Below are positions 54,475-62,936 of a stretch of DNA of 64,000 nucleotides, piece after piece. The DNA lies in the NCBI RefSeq assembly GCF_008329705.1, contig NZ_VTSX01000006.1:124001-188000 (forward strand). The letters are read 5' to 3'. The stretch comes from Chryseobacterium sp. SN22 (lineage in GTDB: Bacteria; Bacteroidota; Bacteroidia; Flavobacteriales; Weeksellaceae). The notes below the pieces were generated by a model. That model was not told where the DNA came from and did no database searches. It saw nothing but the letters and a program-made list of their open reading frames with translations. The translations under genes were made by a program, and so were the position numbers. The stretch's first letter is position 1; each line of letters starts with the position of its first letter.

Positions 54475-54505
54475 TTTGACAATCGTCCTGTTAATTTTAA
54501 TTTTG
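54475..54505 (+). promoter_or_regulatory. Promoter of the MFS exporter (TTTG-N19-TAATTTTG)
   Basis: TTTG at 54475-54478 and TAATTTTG at 54498-54505, spaced by 19 bases: a full match to the Bacteroidota consensus. It predicts initiation near 54512, which supports ATG 54523 rather than TTG 54514 as the start codon. Confidence 0.85.
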
Positions 54506-54522
54506 CAGCATAATTGAAAAAT

Positions 54523-55911
54523 ATGGAGAGAAAGAACCTGATCCTGATGATCGCATCGGCGGGAACATTTGTAGAAGCACTGGATATTGCCATAATCAAC
54601 CTGACAATCCCTTCCATCCAGGAGCAATTCGGAATCGGTGCGGAGACCGTGCAGTGGCTGCAGACGCTTTACGTACTGTTCTTCGGCGGTTTCCTGATCA
54701 TCGGCGGAAAGCTTTCCGACCGGATCGGGCACCGGAAAATCTTTCTCTGGGGCTCGCTGATCTTTATGCTGACTTCCTTGGGAGCCGGTTTGTCGACAAG
54801 CTTTGAAACGCTGGCTGTTTTCAGGGCTCTGCAGGGATTAGGGGCCGCTCTTATCATGCCTTCGGCCATGTCGGTTGTTACCCATACCTTCAGGGAAGAG
54901 CGGGAGAGGAGCCGCGCTATCGGAATTTTCAGCTCATTCGCTGCCATCGGGTCGGGGAGCGGGCTGTCGCTGGGAGGGATCATCAGCACTTATCTGAGCT
55001 GGCATTGGGTATTCCTGATCAATGTTCCGGTTTTGCTGGTTACCTTGATCTTCGCTTACCGGTTCCTTCCGAAAGGTGAAAAGGCGGCGGCGCAAAAAAC
55101 CGACCTGCTGTCCGGCATATTGCTGGTGCTCGGATTATTGAGTCTGACTTATGGAGCGCATGAATTGATCCACATCCGGGAACAGCCTTTCATCATTGCA
55201 GGATCTTTACTCTTGGCAGCTGTACTGTTGATGCTTGTGGTATACCGTCTGAAATCGGCTCCTGAACCTTTGATCGATATTAATATATTCCGGCATACTT
55301 CATTAACGGTTTCCAATTTTGCATTTGTCGCGTTAGGGGCATTTTTCATCGGGTTTTTATTCCTGATTTCCCTGATGCTGCAGAAAGATATGGGGAACAG
55401 TGCCGCTTCTGCCGGATTGATGCTTGTGCCGTTCAGCATTATGTCTGCATTGGTGGCGAAGTTTGTTTTGCCTCATGTATCCAAAAGATTGAATCCGGCA
55501 CAGATGGGAATTTTCGGATGGGTGTTTATGCTGACCGGAGCCGTCCTGTTACTGATCTCCGTACATTCGGGCCATCCGCTGCCGCTGGTTTTGTCGGGAG
55601 CAGCCTGTATTTCAGGAATCGGGATGACCTTCTGCTTTACGGCATTATCCGTGTTGGGGATTCAGGATGTTAACGCCTCGGATTACGGCGTGGCGGCCAG
55701 CTTAGGTTCTACCAGTTATTTCCTGGGTGCCGGGTTGGGCTTGTCCTTCATGACCCTGATGAGCCAGGTTTTTCCTTCCGCAATGGCGGTGGGGGATTTA
55801 AGTATTGTCATTCTCATCGGATACGCTGTTTTTGCTTTAGGCATGCTGTTTTACCTGATCATCAGGAACTTCAGGATCCGACAGAAAGAAGAAGAAATGG
55901 CTGTTTCATAA
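54523..55911 (+). CDS. MFS exporter, DHA2 (EmrB/QacA-type) family
   Basis: A 462-residue inner-membrane protein with about 14 transmembrane segments. It has the drug-proton antiporter pattern: FVEALDIAIINLTIPSIQ at the start (the conserved acidic residue in helix 1), GGKLSDRIGHRKIFLWG after helix 2, and FRALQGLGAALIMPSAMSV near helix 4. Likely exports a toxic or signalling molecule. The start is ATG 54523 on promoter evidence. It is divergent from an Lrp-family regulator. Confidence 0.88.
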   Translation: MERKNLILMIASAGTFVEALDIAIINLTIPSIQEQFGIGAETVQWLQTLYVLFFGGFLIIGGKLSDRIGHRKIFLWGSLIFMLTSLGAGLSTSFETLAVFRALQGLGAALIMPSAMSVVTHTFREERERSRAIGIFSSFAAIGSGSGLSLGGIISTYLSWHWVFLINVPVLLVTLIFAYRFLPKGEKAAAQKTDLLSGILLVLGLLSLTYGAHELIHIREQPFIIAGSLLLAAVLLMLVVYRLKSAPEPLIDINIFRHTSLTVSNFAFVALGAFFIGFLFLISLMLQKDMGNSAASAGLMLVPFSIMSALVAKFVLPHVSKRLNPAQMGIFGWVFMLTGAVLLLISVHSGHPLPLVLSGAACISGIGMTFCFTALSVLGIQDVNASDYGVAASLGSTSYFLGAGLGLSFMTLMSQVFPSAMAVGDLSIVILIGYAVFALGMLFYLIIRNFRIRQKEEEMAVS

Positions 55912-55945
55912 ATTATTTTCCTTTAGCTAGATTATATTGATCCGT

Positions 55946-55976
55946 AACCGGTGCAATGTGCCGGTTCTTTTGTTTT
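55946..55976 (+). terminator. Probable terminator of the MFS gene
   Basis: Stem AACCGG / CCGGTT (55946-55951 and 55961-55966), 9-base loop, then CTTTTGTTTT. Confidence 0.6.
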
Positions 55977-56147
55977 AGACCCCTAAAGCACGGAGAGAAT
56001 TTTAATGGTTTGAAAATATTTTTGGTCACACCGGAGAAAATCAGATATTTTAAACTTTGTAGAATTTCAATCAATCGTACGGTTTTATGATAAAGGTAAT
56101 GGTCTTTTGCTATTTTTGCAGTTGATCCAGCATTCAAACCTCTATTC

Positions 56148-56897
56148 ATGAAAATACAGATCATCAGCGACCTTCACCAGGAATTCGGCGCCACCGGCCT
56201 TTCATTCGATAGGGCGGACGTAGTGGTTCTGGCAGGCGATGTGAACGTGGGAACCAAAGGAATCGAATGGATCCAGGCGGAAATTCCGGATAAACCGGTT
56301 ATTTATGTTCTCGGCAACCACGAATATTACAAAGGCTCTTATCCGAAAACCCTCAATAAAATAAAAGAAGCTGCAAAGAATTCCAATATTTACGTGCTGG
56401 AAAATGATTCGGTGGATATAGACGGCGTCCGTTTTCACGGAGCTACTTTATGGACCGATTTTTCGATATTCGGTGATCCGCGGTATTACGGGTTTGTCTG
56501 CCAGAACGGGATGAACGATTACAGGCAGATCCGGCGCGATCCGTCCTACTCGAAAATGCGTTCCATCGACATCTTTAAGATTTATCAGTTCTCCCGGTTG
56601 TGGCTGAAAGAAAGCCTGGAAAGCTCAAAAGACCTTACCAATATCGTCGTCACCCACCATTCCCCGAGCCTTCAGTCGGTTCCCGAGACTTTTAAAGAAG
56701 ATCCGTTAACGTCGGCCTATGCTTCGGACCTTGAGGATTTTATTTTCGAACACCAGCCACTGTACTGGATCCACGGCCATATCCATACACCGAAAAGATA
56801 CAAAATCGGAAGTACGGAAATCATCTGCAATCCGCACGGCTATATCACTGAAAAGTATAATGGCTATGAAAAGGAACTGATGGTGGAGGTTAATTAA
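56148..56897 (+). CDS. Calcineurin-like metallophosphoesterase
   Basis: A 249-residue cytosolic phosphoesterase with the two-metal site motifs in order: SDLHQEFG (7-14), LAGDVNVG (about 29-36), LGNHEYYKG (about 56-64), VTHHSPS (about 170), and HGHIHTPKRY (about 213-222). The substrate is unknown. It has no operon partner. Confidence 0.85.
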   Translation: MKIQIISDLHQEFGATGLSFDRADVVVLAGDVNVGTKGIEWIQAEIPDKPVIYVLGNHEYYKGSYPKTLNKIKEAAKNSNIYVLENDSVDIDGVRFHGATLWTDFSIFGDPRYYGFVCQNGMNDYRQIRRDPSYSKMRSIDIFKIYQFSRLWLKESLESSKDLTNIVVTHHSPSLQSVPETFKEDPLTSAYASDLEDFIFEHQPLYWIHGHIHTPKRYKIGSTEIICNPHGYITEKYNGYEKELMVEVN

Positions 56898-57211
56898 AGG
56901 AACGTAGCCTGATTTACCTTTCTTAAATCTCTTTGAACTTTTATCAGGAGCTGTTTCCCGCTTTCCACTATATCTTTTTTGTCACAGCCTCCGCTTTGCT
57001 CCACCCGCAACAAAAAAGGATGCCGTTGCAATCGGGGCTAAAATTTTCGGTGTTCTTTGAAATAGTATTAAGGCAATACCACCTGATACTTGAGGTGACT
57101 GACTGTAATGATGACTGGAAACTTCCAGCTTGAGGCTTCCCTCATCCAGCCCGTTAATCGGGGGTATCCGGATTTAGTTTATTAATAATATAGATTCGGC
57201 CTATTACCATT
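56898..57211. repeat. Gap with dispersed repeat-like sequence
   Basis: No supported gene. The stretch 56940-57045 (GAGCTGTTTCCCGCTTTCC through CAATCGGGGCT) looks like a dispersed intergenic element of flavobacterial genomes, seen once here. At 57110-57165 is a third relative of the CTTCCAGC...CCGTTAATC element (others at 20268 and 31185). Confidence 0.4.
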
Positions 57212-57245
57212 ACCAAACAAAATACCCGGACAAAAGCCCGGGTAT
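57212..57245 (-). terminator. Terminator of the GH3 gene
   Basis: On the minus strand, stem ATACCCGG / CCGGGTAT (57245-57238 and 57229-57222), then TTTGTTTGG. It lies 31 bases after the stop. Confidence 0.75.
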
Positions 57246-57275
57246 CTACGTTTTAGAAATATATATAAGTAAAAA

Positions 57276-59537
57276 TTACTTCAGGGTAAACTTCACCTTT
57301 GTTTTGATGGCATCCGATGAATTTCCGATCTGTGCTTCAAAATCTCCCGGCTCTGCTACCCAATCGTGTTTCTGGGCATCGAAGAAACTTAAAGCCGTTT
57401 TGTCGATGGTGAAACTGACTTCTTTCTGTTCTCCGGGATTTAAATATACCTTTTCGAAACCTTTCAGCTCTTTGGCAGGTCTCTGTACCGAAGCCTTCGG
57501 ATCTGAAATGTACAGCTGGGCGACTTCTGCACCAGGTCTTGTTCCTGTATTTTTTACCGAAACCGTAAAAGTGATGGTGTCATCCTGGGACATCGTTTTC
57601 TTATCGGCTTTAGCCTTTCCGAACTCGAAAGTGGTATAGCTCAACCCATGACCGAAACTGAACAAAGGCTTGATCTTTTTGGTGTCATGCCAACGGTAAC
57701 CTACCAGGATCCCTTCATTATAAGTAATGTTAATCGGATTTTTCTGGTCTTTGCCTTTGTCAGCAGCCAATTCTTCCTTATTTCCCGGATATTCTCCCAG
57801 CTGATGGGCCGAATTGTCTTCCAGCTTCACCGGGAAAGTGAACGGCAGTTTTCCCGACGGGTTTGCATCGCCGGCAAGAACCGAAGCAATGGAATTTCCG
57901 GCTTCGGAACCCAGGTACCAGGCCTGAACCACGGTCGGAACCTCTTTGATCCACGGCATCGCTACAGCGTTTCCTGAAACCAGAACCACCGCCAGGTTTT
58001 TATTGGCTTTGGCAAGAGCTGAGATGACGTTATCCTGGTTGTAAGGCAATCCGTAACTTTTACGGTCGTTTCCTTCGCTGTCCTGGAAGTCCGCTTTGTT
58101 CAGTCCGCCTACGAAAATCACATAATCGGATTTTTTGGCCAGTTCCACCGCTTCATTCAGCAGTTCCTGCGGAGAGCGGGTATCTTTCAGGTCCTGTCCG
58201 GATTTTACCCCGTTATATTCGCCGCCGATGTCGCCCACGTAACCACGGGCATACTGTACTTCCGACTGTTTTCCAAACCGGCTCCTGATACCGTCCAGCG
58301 GGAGGGTTTCATATTCTACTTTTAATGAAGAAGACCCGCCGCCGACCGTCATGATCTTGATGGCATTTTCTCCGATCACCGCAATTCTTTTGGCTTTACT
58401 GAGATCAATAGGCAGTACATTCCCCTGATTTTTCAGCAATACAATTCCTTCTTCCCCGATTTCTTTGGCGACTGCTTTGTGCTCTTCCGAAACAATATTC
58501 CCGAACGGCTTGTTACGGTTCATGGTTGTTTTATAAGCAAGGTTCAGCAGCCGGGTCACTTTATCATCCAGTTCTTTGGTTCCTACTTTTCCTGATTTAA
58601 TTAAATCCAGGTAAGGTTTTGCCAAATAATAATTATCATAAGCATTTTTGGTTCCGGCCGAAAGCCCGTTGGTCCAGCTTCCGAATTCAAGATCCAACCC
58701 GTTGTGGATGGCCTGTTCGGTATTGTTGACGGCACCCCAGTCGGAAACCACAACGCCTTTGTATTTCCATTCGCCTTTTAGAATATCGTTTAAAAGATAT
58801 TGGTTCTGGCTGGCATACTGGCCTTTATACATGTCGTAAGCGCCCATGATCGTCCAGGAATCGCCTTCGGTAACCGCAGCTTTAAAAGGAGGCAGGTAGA
58901 TTTCATACAATGTCCGGTCATCCACTTTCACATTGCTCGTATGGCGGAACATCTCCTGATTGTTCAGGGCAAAATGCTTTACCGAAGTCGCCACGCCATT
59001 CGACTGTACGCCTTTGATGTAAGGAACCACCATTTTTGAAGTTAAATACGGATCTTCACCCATATATTCGAAATTTCTTCCGTTCAGCGGGGTACGGTAA
59101 ATATTCACGCCCGGCCCCAGAAGGATATCTTTTTTTCGGTAGCGCGCTTCCTCGCCGAGTGCTTTCCCGTAATTCCATGACATTTTTTTGTTCCACGTTG
59201 CAGAAAGCGCCGTAAGGGCAGGATAGGCAATAATGGAATCGTTGGTCCACCCCGCCTGGTTCCATTCGTCCCACATTACCTCCGGGCGTACCCCGTGCGG
59301 GCCGTCGGTCGTCCAGAATTCAGGAATCCCCAGTCTCGGAACTCCCGGCGAACTGAATTTCGATTGCGCATGGAGCATCGCTACTTTTTCCTCCAGGGTC
59401 ATTCTGGACAGCGCGTCCTGAACACGCTGCTCGACAGGTTTTGTTTCATCCAAATAAACAGGAAGTGTTGTATCTTGAGCCATATAAGAAGCAGAAATAA
59501 GTGTAAATAAACTTACAATGGCGGTTTTCTTTAACAT
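57276..59537 (-). CDS. bglX: Beta-glucosidase / beta-xylosidase, glycoside hydrolase family 3
   Basis: A 753-residue exported glycosidase. An N-terminal signal peptide (about 1-20) is followed by the GH3 N-terminal barrel with the catalytic aspartate in VVVSDWGAV (about 265), the C-terminal alpha/beta domain with RIAVIGENA and VGGGSSSLKVEYETLPLDGI, and a C-terminal Fn3-like domain (about 660-740, VSVKNTGTRPGAEVAQLYIS). The order and length fit BglX-type enzymes that release glucose or xylose from short beta-linked sugars in the periplasm. A consensus promoter lies 22 bases upstream of the start. Confidence 0.92.
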   Translation of the reverse strand: MLKKTAIVSLFTLISASYMAQDTTLPVYLDETKPVEQRVQDALSRMTLEEKVAMLHAQSKFSSPGVPRLGIPEFWTTDGPHGVRPEVMWDEWNQAGWTNDSIIAYPALTALSATWNKKMSWNYGKALGEEARYRKKDILLGPGVNIYRTPLNGRNFEYMGEDPYLTSKMVVPYIKGVQSNGVATSVKHFALNNQEMFRHTSNVKVDDRTLYEIYLPPFKAAVTEGDSWTIMGAYDMYKGQYASQNQYLLNDILKGEWKYKGVVVSDWGAVNNTEQAIHNGLDLEFGSWTNGLSAGTKNAYDNYYLAKPYLDLIKSGKVGTKELDDKVTRLLNLAYKTTMNRNKPFGNIVSEEHKAVAKEIGEEGIVLLKNQGNVLPIDLSKAKRIAVIGENAIKIMTVGGGSSSLKVEYETLPLDGIRSRFGKQSEVQYARGYVGDIGGEYNGVKSGQDLKDTRSPQELLNEAVELAKKSDYVIFVGGLNKADFQDSEGNDRKSYGLPYNQDNVISALAKANKNLAVVLVSGNAVAMPWIKEVPTVVQAWYLGSEAGNSIASVLAGDANPSGKLPFTFPVKLEDNSAHQLGEYPGNKEELAADKGKDQKNPINITYNEGILVGYRWHDTKKIKPLFSFGHGLSYTTFEFGKAKADKKTMSQDDTITFTVSVKNTGTRPGAEVAQLYISDPKASVQRPAKELKGFEKVYLNPGEQKEVSFTIDKTALSFFDAQKHDWVAEPGDFEAQIGNSSDAIKTKVKFTLK

Positions 59538-59559
59538 AAAATCCTTTTTTGATTGGTAA

Positions 59560-59590
59560 CAAAAATAGCAAAAATATTTATAGTCTCAAA
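59560..59590 (-). promoter_or_regulatory. Promoter of bglX (TTTG-N19-TATTTTTG)
   Basis: On the minus strand, TTTG (59590-59587) and TATTTTTG (59567-59560) spaced by 19 bases: a full consensus match. Initiation is predicted near 59553, about 16 bases before the ATG at 59537. Confidence 0.85.
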
Positions 59591-59700
59591 TTGAGAAAAT
59601 AAATATTTAAATAAATGGTTATTAATGACCAGCTCATTTTTATAAATTAAAATCCAGTTTTTTAAAGAAATTGGGAGTGCCGAAGAAATGCCTTACGATA

Positions 59701-59779
59701 GAATAGAATAGAATAGAATAGAATAGAATAGAATAGAATAGAATAGAATAGAATAGAATAGAATAGAATAGAATAGAAT
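59701..59779. repeat. Pentanucleotide microsatellite (GAATA)15
   Basis: Fifteen perfect copies of GAATA at 59701-59775 plus GAAT at 59776-59779. It lies between metQ and bglX, about 110 bases upstream of the bglX -33 element. Pure tracts of this length are prone to slippage. The flanks at 59591-59700 and 59780-59846 hold no gene. Confidence 0.95.
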
Positions 59780-59846
59780 CCTGTTAAAAAAGAAAAGGAT
59801 AAAATCTCATGAACACAACCAGACGCTGAAATAAACCTGTATGCCC

Positions 59847-59876
59847 TAAAAAAGCAGACAGGCGAAAGCCTGTCTG
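59847..59876 (-). terminator. Terminator of metNIQ
   Basis: Perfect 9-bp stem CAGACAGGC / GCCTGTCTG (59855-59863 and 59868-59876) with a GAAA/TTTC loop. On the minus strand it is followed by CTTTTTTAG. It lies about 80 bases after the metQ stop. Confidence 0.85.
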
Positions 59877-59956
59877 TACGGAATAAACATAATATTTTCC
59901 AAGTAAATAGTTTTAATAAAATAAAAAATTACATGTACTATTCATTAATGCTCCGA

Positions 59957-60766
59957 TCACCATCCTTTCACGGCGCCGCCTTTAAAAATCTCTTCCGCTT
60001 TTTTAGCAACGGCATCCGATTCGTAGGCTTTTACAAAATTCTTCACTTTCTCCGAGGTTTTATTATCTTCTCTGGAGACAATGACATTCATGTACGGTGA
60101 TTCTTTATCTTCTTTGAAAATGCCCTGCTTATCGGCATCCAGTCCGGCCTGGGCGGCAAAATTATTATTGATGATGGCGATCACTACTTCTTTATCGTCC
60201 AGCACTCGTGGCAGTTGAGGGGCCTCGATTTCCAGGATTTTCAGCTGTTTCGGGTTGTCGGCAATATCCGTCACCTTGGGCAGCAAACCGATGCCGTCGC
60301 GTAATTTCAGCAAGCCGTTTTTCTGCAGTAAAAGGAGAGACCGGCCGCCGTTGGTAGGATCATTAGGGATCACCACCGTACTTCCGTTCTGAAGCTCGCT
60401 GATGTTTTTTATCTTTTTGGAGTAGGCCACGATCGGGTAGACAAAAGTATTTCCGACTACCGCGAGTTTATAACCCCTTTGTTTCGACTGCTCCGTTAGA
60501 TACGGAACATGCTGAAAGGCATTCGCATCGATATCCCCGTTATTCAGTGCTTCGTTGGGGACCACATAATCGTTGAAAGCCACCAGCTCCACCTCAAGAT
60601 TGTACTTTTCTTTGGCTACTTTTTTAGCGGCCTCGGCAATTTCCTGTTCCGGCCCCGAAGTGATGCCGACGCGGATAAAATTCGGGTCATCTTTCTTTGA
60701 GGAATTACAGGCTGAAAACAACAGCAGAAACACTGCTAAAAAACTTAAAATCGTTATTTTTTTCAT
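59957..60766 (-). CDS. metQ: Methionine-binding lipoprotein MetQ
   Basis: A 269-residue substrate-binding lipoprotein for the methionine importer. The lipobox LFSAC places the lipidated cysteine at 20. The mature part has VGITSGPEQEIAEAAKKVAKEK (about 32-53), VELVAFNDYVVPNEALNNGDIDANAFQH (about 56-83) and IPNDPTNGGRSLLLLQKNGLL (about 133), all MetQ/NlpA hallmarks. It is the last gene of the leftward operon, 243 bases after metI. Confidence 0.93.
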   Translation of the reverse strand: MKKITILSFLAVFLLLFSACNSSKKDDPNFIRVGITSGPEQEIAEAAKKVAKEKYNLEVELVAFNDYVVPNEALNNGDIDANAFQHVPYLTEQSKQRGYKLAVVGNTFVYPIVAYSKKIKNISELQNGSTVVIPNDPTNGGRSLLLLQKNGLLKLRDGIGLLPKVTDIADNPKQLKILEIEAPQLPRVLDDKEVVIAIINNNFAAQAGLDADKQGIFKEDKESPYMNVIVSREDNKTSEKVKNFVKAYESDAVAKKAEEIFKGGAVKGW

Positions 60767-61009
60767 TGTTAATTATTTTTCATACTTAAAAGGCGAAAAA
60801 GGAAAGGTTCTTTAATAAATTGGGCTTCACCTTTGTGGGTTCCTTTTCCGCCGGTCGGTGGCCGGATCTCCGGACCACCATACCATTTCACATTCACACT
60901 ATTTCAAAGCGCTCACACACTTACTAATTTATATCGATTCTTTATACACAAAAACCCTTATACCCACATACTCTTAACTCCTCAACCCACAAAAGCTCCA
61001 ACCTCACCC

Positions 61010-61666
61010 TCAACGGTGGTCAAACCGCTTGGCCAGACGGTCTCCCGAGAACTGAATGATAAAGACAAGCGCTACCAGCAACCCGAGTACAAGGTTCATA
61101 ATCACGGCATCATACCCGATGTACCCGTACTGATACCCGATCTGCCCCAGACCGCCGGCTCCCACGGCACCTCCCATCGCCGAATAACCGACCAGGGTAA
61201 TCAGGGTAATCGTAGCATTATTGATGAGGGAAGGCAAAGCTTCCGGCAACAGGATTTTCCGGATAATCTGAAGAGGTGTGGCACCCAGTGCCCTTGCGGT
61301 TTCAATCAGTCCATTGGGAACTTCCAGCAGGCTGTTTTCGACAAGTCTTGCAATAAACGGAGCGGCGCCGATGCTTAAAGGAACCAGCGCAGCATTCATT
61401 CCGATAGAAGTCCCGACCAGGCTTCTGGTAAAAGGAATCATCCACACGATCAGGATAATGAAAGGAATAGACCTGAAAATATTCACCAGAACAGACAAGA
61501 TCCTGTTGTAGATGGTATTTTCCAGCAGTTGCCCTTTTCTCGTTAAAAACAGCAGGATTCCCACCGGAAGACCTAATACAAAACCGAAAAATCCCGACAC
61601 AAAAGTCATAAAAACTGTCTCCCAAACTCCCTTCGACAAAAGGGAAATTACCGTTTCACTAAGCAT
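61010..61666 (-). CDS. metI: Methionine ABC transporter permease MetI
   Basis: A 218-residue inner-membrane permease with about five hydrophobic segments. Evidence: FVSGFFGFVLGLPVGILLF, RSIPFIILIVWMIPFTR (about 65-81), and the ABC-coupling loop ARALGATPLQIIRKILLPEALPSL (about 143-166). It overlaps metN by 8 bases, so the transporter core is made together. Confidence 0.93.
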   Translation of the reverse strand: MLSETVISLLSKGVWETVFMTFVSGFFGFVLGLPVGILLFLTRKGQLLENTIYNRILSVLVNIFRSIPFIILIVWMIPFTRSLVGTSIGMNAALVPLSIGAAPFIARLVENSLLEVPNGLIETARALGATPLQIIRKILLPEALPSLINNATITLITLVGYSAMGGAVGAGGLGQIGYQYGYIGYDAVIMNLVLGLLVALVFIIQFSGDRLAKRFDHR

Positions 61667-62687
61667 AGCCTCTTATTGTATTTTGAATTTTATTCTGGTT
61701 GAAATAATAGATGGCCTGCTGGTTTTTCTCTTCTTCACCCTGAAGCTGCAGCAGCAGTTTTCCGAAATTGGAATCCCCGAGATACTCTACATCGGCTTTC
61801 AGGAGCTTGTATGGGATTTTATACTTTTCATACACGATGGAAAGCAGATCTTCAACGGAAATATGTTCATTCAGTTCAACTTCAACAAGCGGGAACAGGC
61901 CTGCCTGCGGTTCTTTCTGTATTTTTTTATTCAGTTCTTGGGGTATGGTCATAATACCGGAGTTTAAAAATTGTTTGATAATCGGATGTTTCTTGTTGGA
62001 GACAATCTCTGTCAGGCTTCCTTTAATTAAGAGTTTTCCTTTGTCGATTACAGCAACATGGTTGCAGACGGATTTAATGACTTCCATTTCATGGGTAATC
62101 AGCAGGATCGTGATGCCCAGCCTTTGGTTGATATCCCTCAGCAGCTGCAGGATCGATTGCGTGGTTGCCGGATCCAGCGCGCTCGTGGCCTCATCACAGA
62201 GCAGGAGATAGGGATCATTGGCTAGGGCCCTTGCAATGGCCACCCTTTGTTTCTGCCCGCCCGAAAGGCTTTTGGGATAATCCTGGGCTTTATCTTCCAG
62301 GCCTACGATCTTCAGAAGTTCATTGACTTTTTGATGAATAGCGGTTTGGTCAGCACGGTCAAGCTCCAGGGGGAGCGCAATATTTTCAAAAACCGTCCGG
62401 GAAGACAGCAGGTTGAAATGCTGGAAAATCATCCCGATCTTTTTGCGTTCTTTGGCCAGCTGCCGGGAATTCAACTTCGTAAAATCTTTTCCGTTAATGA
62501 TTATTTGGCCCCGGTCAGGCTTTTCCAGCAGGTTCACCGTCCGGATGAGGGTGCTTTTCCCTGCACCCGAAAACCCGATGATGCCTACAATATCACCCTG
62601 CTCAACACTCAGGCTTATATCATCCAGAGCTTTGAAAGACTGCTTTTTCTGATGAAAGGTTTTTGAAATATTCTTGATTTCTATCAT
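61659..62687 (-). CDS. metN: Methionine ABC transporter ATPase MetN
   Basis: A 342-residue ATPase. Walker A GFSGAGKST (38-46), signature LSGGQKQRVAIARAL (about 141-155), Walker B LLCDEATSALDPAT, switch histidine in LLITHEME. The C-terminal 80 residues form a NIL-like regulatory domain (about 260-342), which in E. coli MetN binds methionine and inhibits transport. It starts 20 bases after the leader terminator, so attenuation would control all three genes. Confidence 0.95.
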   Translation of the reverse strand: MIEIKNISKTFHQKKQSFKALDDISLSVEQGDIVGIIGFSGAGKSTLIRTVNLLEKPDRGQIIINGKDFTKLNSRQLAKERKKIGMIFQHFNLLSSRTVFENIALPLELDRADQTAIHQKVNELLKIVGLEDKAQDYPKSLSGGQKQRVAIARALANDPYLLLCDEATSALDPATTQSILQLLRDINQRLGITILLITHEMEVIKSVCNHVAVIDKGKLLIKGSLTEIVSNKKHPIIKQFLNSGIMTIPQELNKKIQKEPQAGLFPLVEVELNEHISVEDLLSIVYEKYKIPYKLLKADVEYLGDSNFGKLLLQLQGEEEKNQQAIYYFNQNKIQNTIRGYA

Positions 62688-62707
62688 TTTTTGATCCTGT
62701 TCTCGTT

Positions 62708-62744
62708 AAAATAAAAAAGGCTTTACAACGTGGTAAAGCCTTTA
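62708..62744 (-). terminator. Attenuator terminator of metNIQ
   Basis: On the minus strand, perfect 11-bp stem AAAGGCTTTAC / GTAAAGCCTTT (62744-62734 and 62727-62717), 6-base loop, then TTTATTTT. It sits between the leader peptide and metN. Confidence 0.92.
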
Positions 62745-62764
62745 AAAATATGTCATATAAAAGT

Positions 62765-62776
62765 AAGGTCAACCAC
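62765..62776 (-). promoter_or_regulatory. Candidate antiterminator segment of the met leader
   Basis: GTGGT (62776-62772) can pair with ACCAC (62735-62731), and CCTT (62768-62765) with AAGG (62743-62740), with small internal loops. This would use the upstream arm of the terminator and overlaps the end of the leader peptide. Confidence 0.5.
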
Positions 62777-62864
62777 CGCAATTCTGTATGTCAGGCATAC
62801 AGCAATACATCATCATATTGATGGTATGCTTTCTAATGGATGGATTTTTGAAAACTGACTTCAT
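62769..62864 (-). CDS. Met/Cys-rich leader peptide of the metNIQ attenuator
   Basis: A 31-codon frame starting MKSVFKNPSIRKHTIN, then Met-Met-Met-Tyr-Cys-Cys-Met at 17-23, and ending in NCGG. Four Met and two Cys codons in seven positions match the amino acid carried by the downstream transporter (and its precursor). A consensus -7 element lies about 27 bases upstream and a perfect terminator 25 bases downstream. It is too short to be in a gene catalogue, but its setting is that of a ribosome-stalling attenuator. A free-standing small protein is the alternative. Confidence 0.82.
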   Translation of the reverse strand: MKSVFKNPSIRKHTINMMMYCCMPDIQNCGG

Positions 62865-62890
62865 TTTATTTTATGTCCTGATTACGGTGG

Positions 62891-62898
62891 CAAAGATA
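62891..62898 (-). promoter_or_regulatory. -7 promoter element of metNIQ (TATCTTTG)
   Basis: On the minus strand, a full match to TAnnTTTG, 26 bases before the leader ATG. The expected -33 site (about 62918-62921) lies inside an inverted repeat and has no TTTG. Confidence 0.7.
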
Positions 62899-62915
62899 AG
62901 GCATAAATTTATTTT

Positions 62916-62936
62916 AGTCCACTAAAAAAGTAGACT
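62916..62936 (-). promoter_or_regulatory. Inverted repeat over the metNIQ -33 region
   Basis: Arms AGTCCACT (62916-62923) and AGTAGACT (62929-62936) form an 8-bp dyad with one mismatch and an AAAAA centre. It covers the place of the -33 element, so a bound regulator could activate or block this promoter. Confidence 0.55.

Noticed and set aside
54514..54522. TTG start for the MFS exporter
   Set aside because: The predicted transcription start is near 54512, which leaves no room for initiation at 54514; ATG 54523 fits better.
59701..59779. CRISPR-like repeat array
   Set aside because: Units are 5 bases with no spacers and no cas genes; it is a simple-sequence tract.
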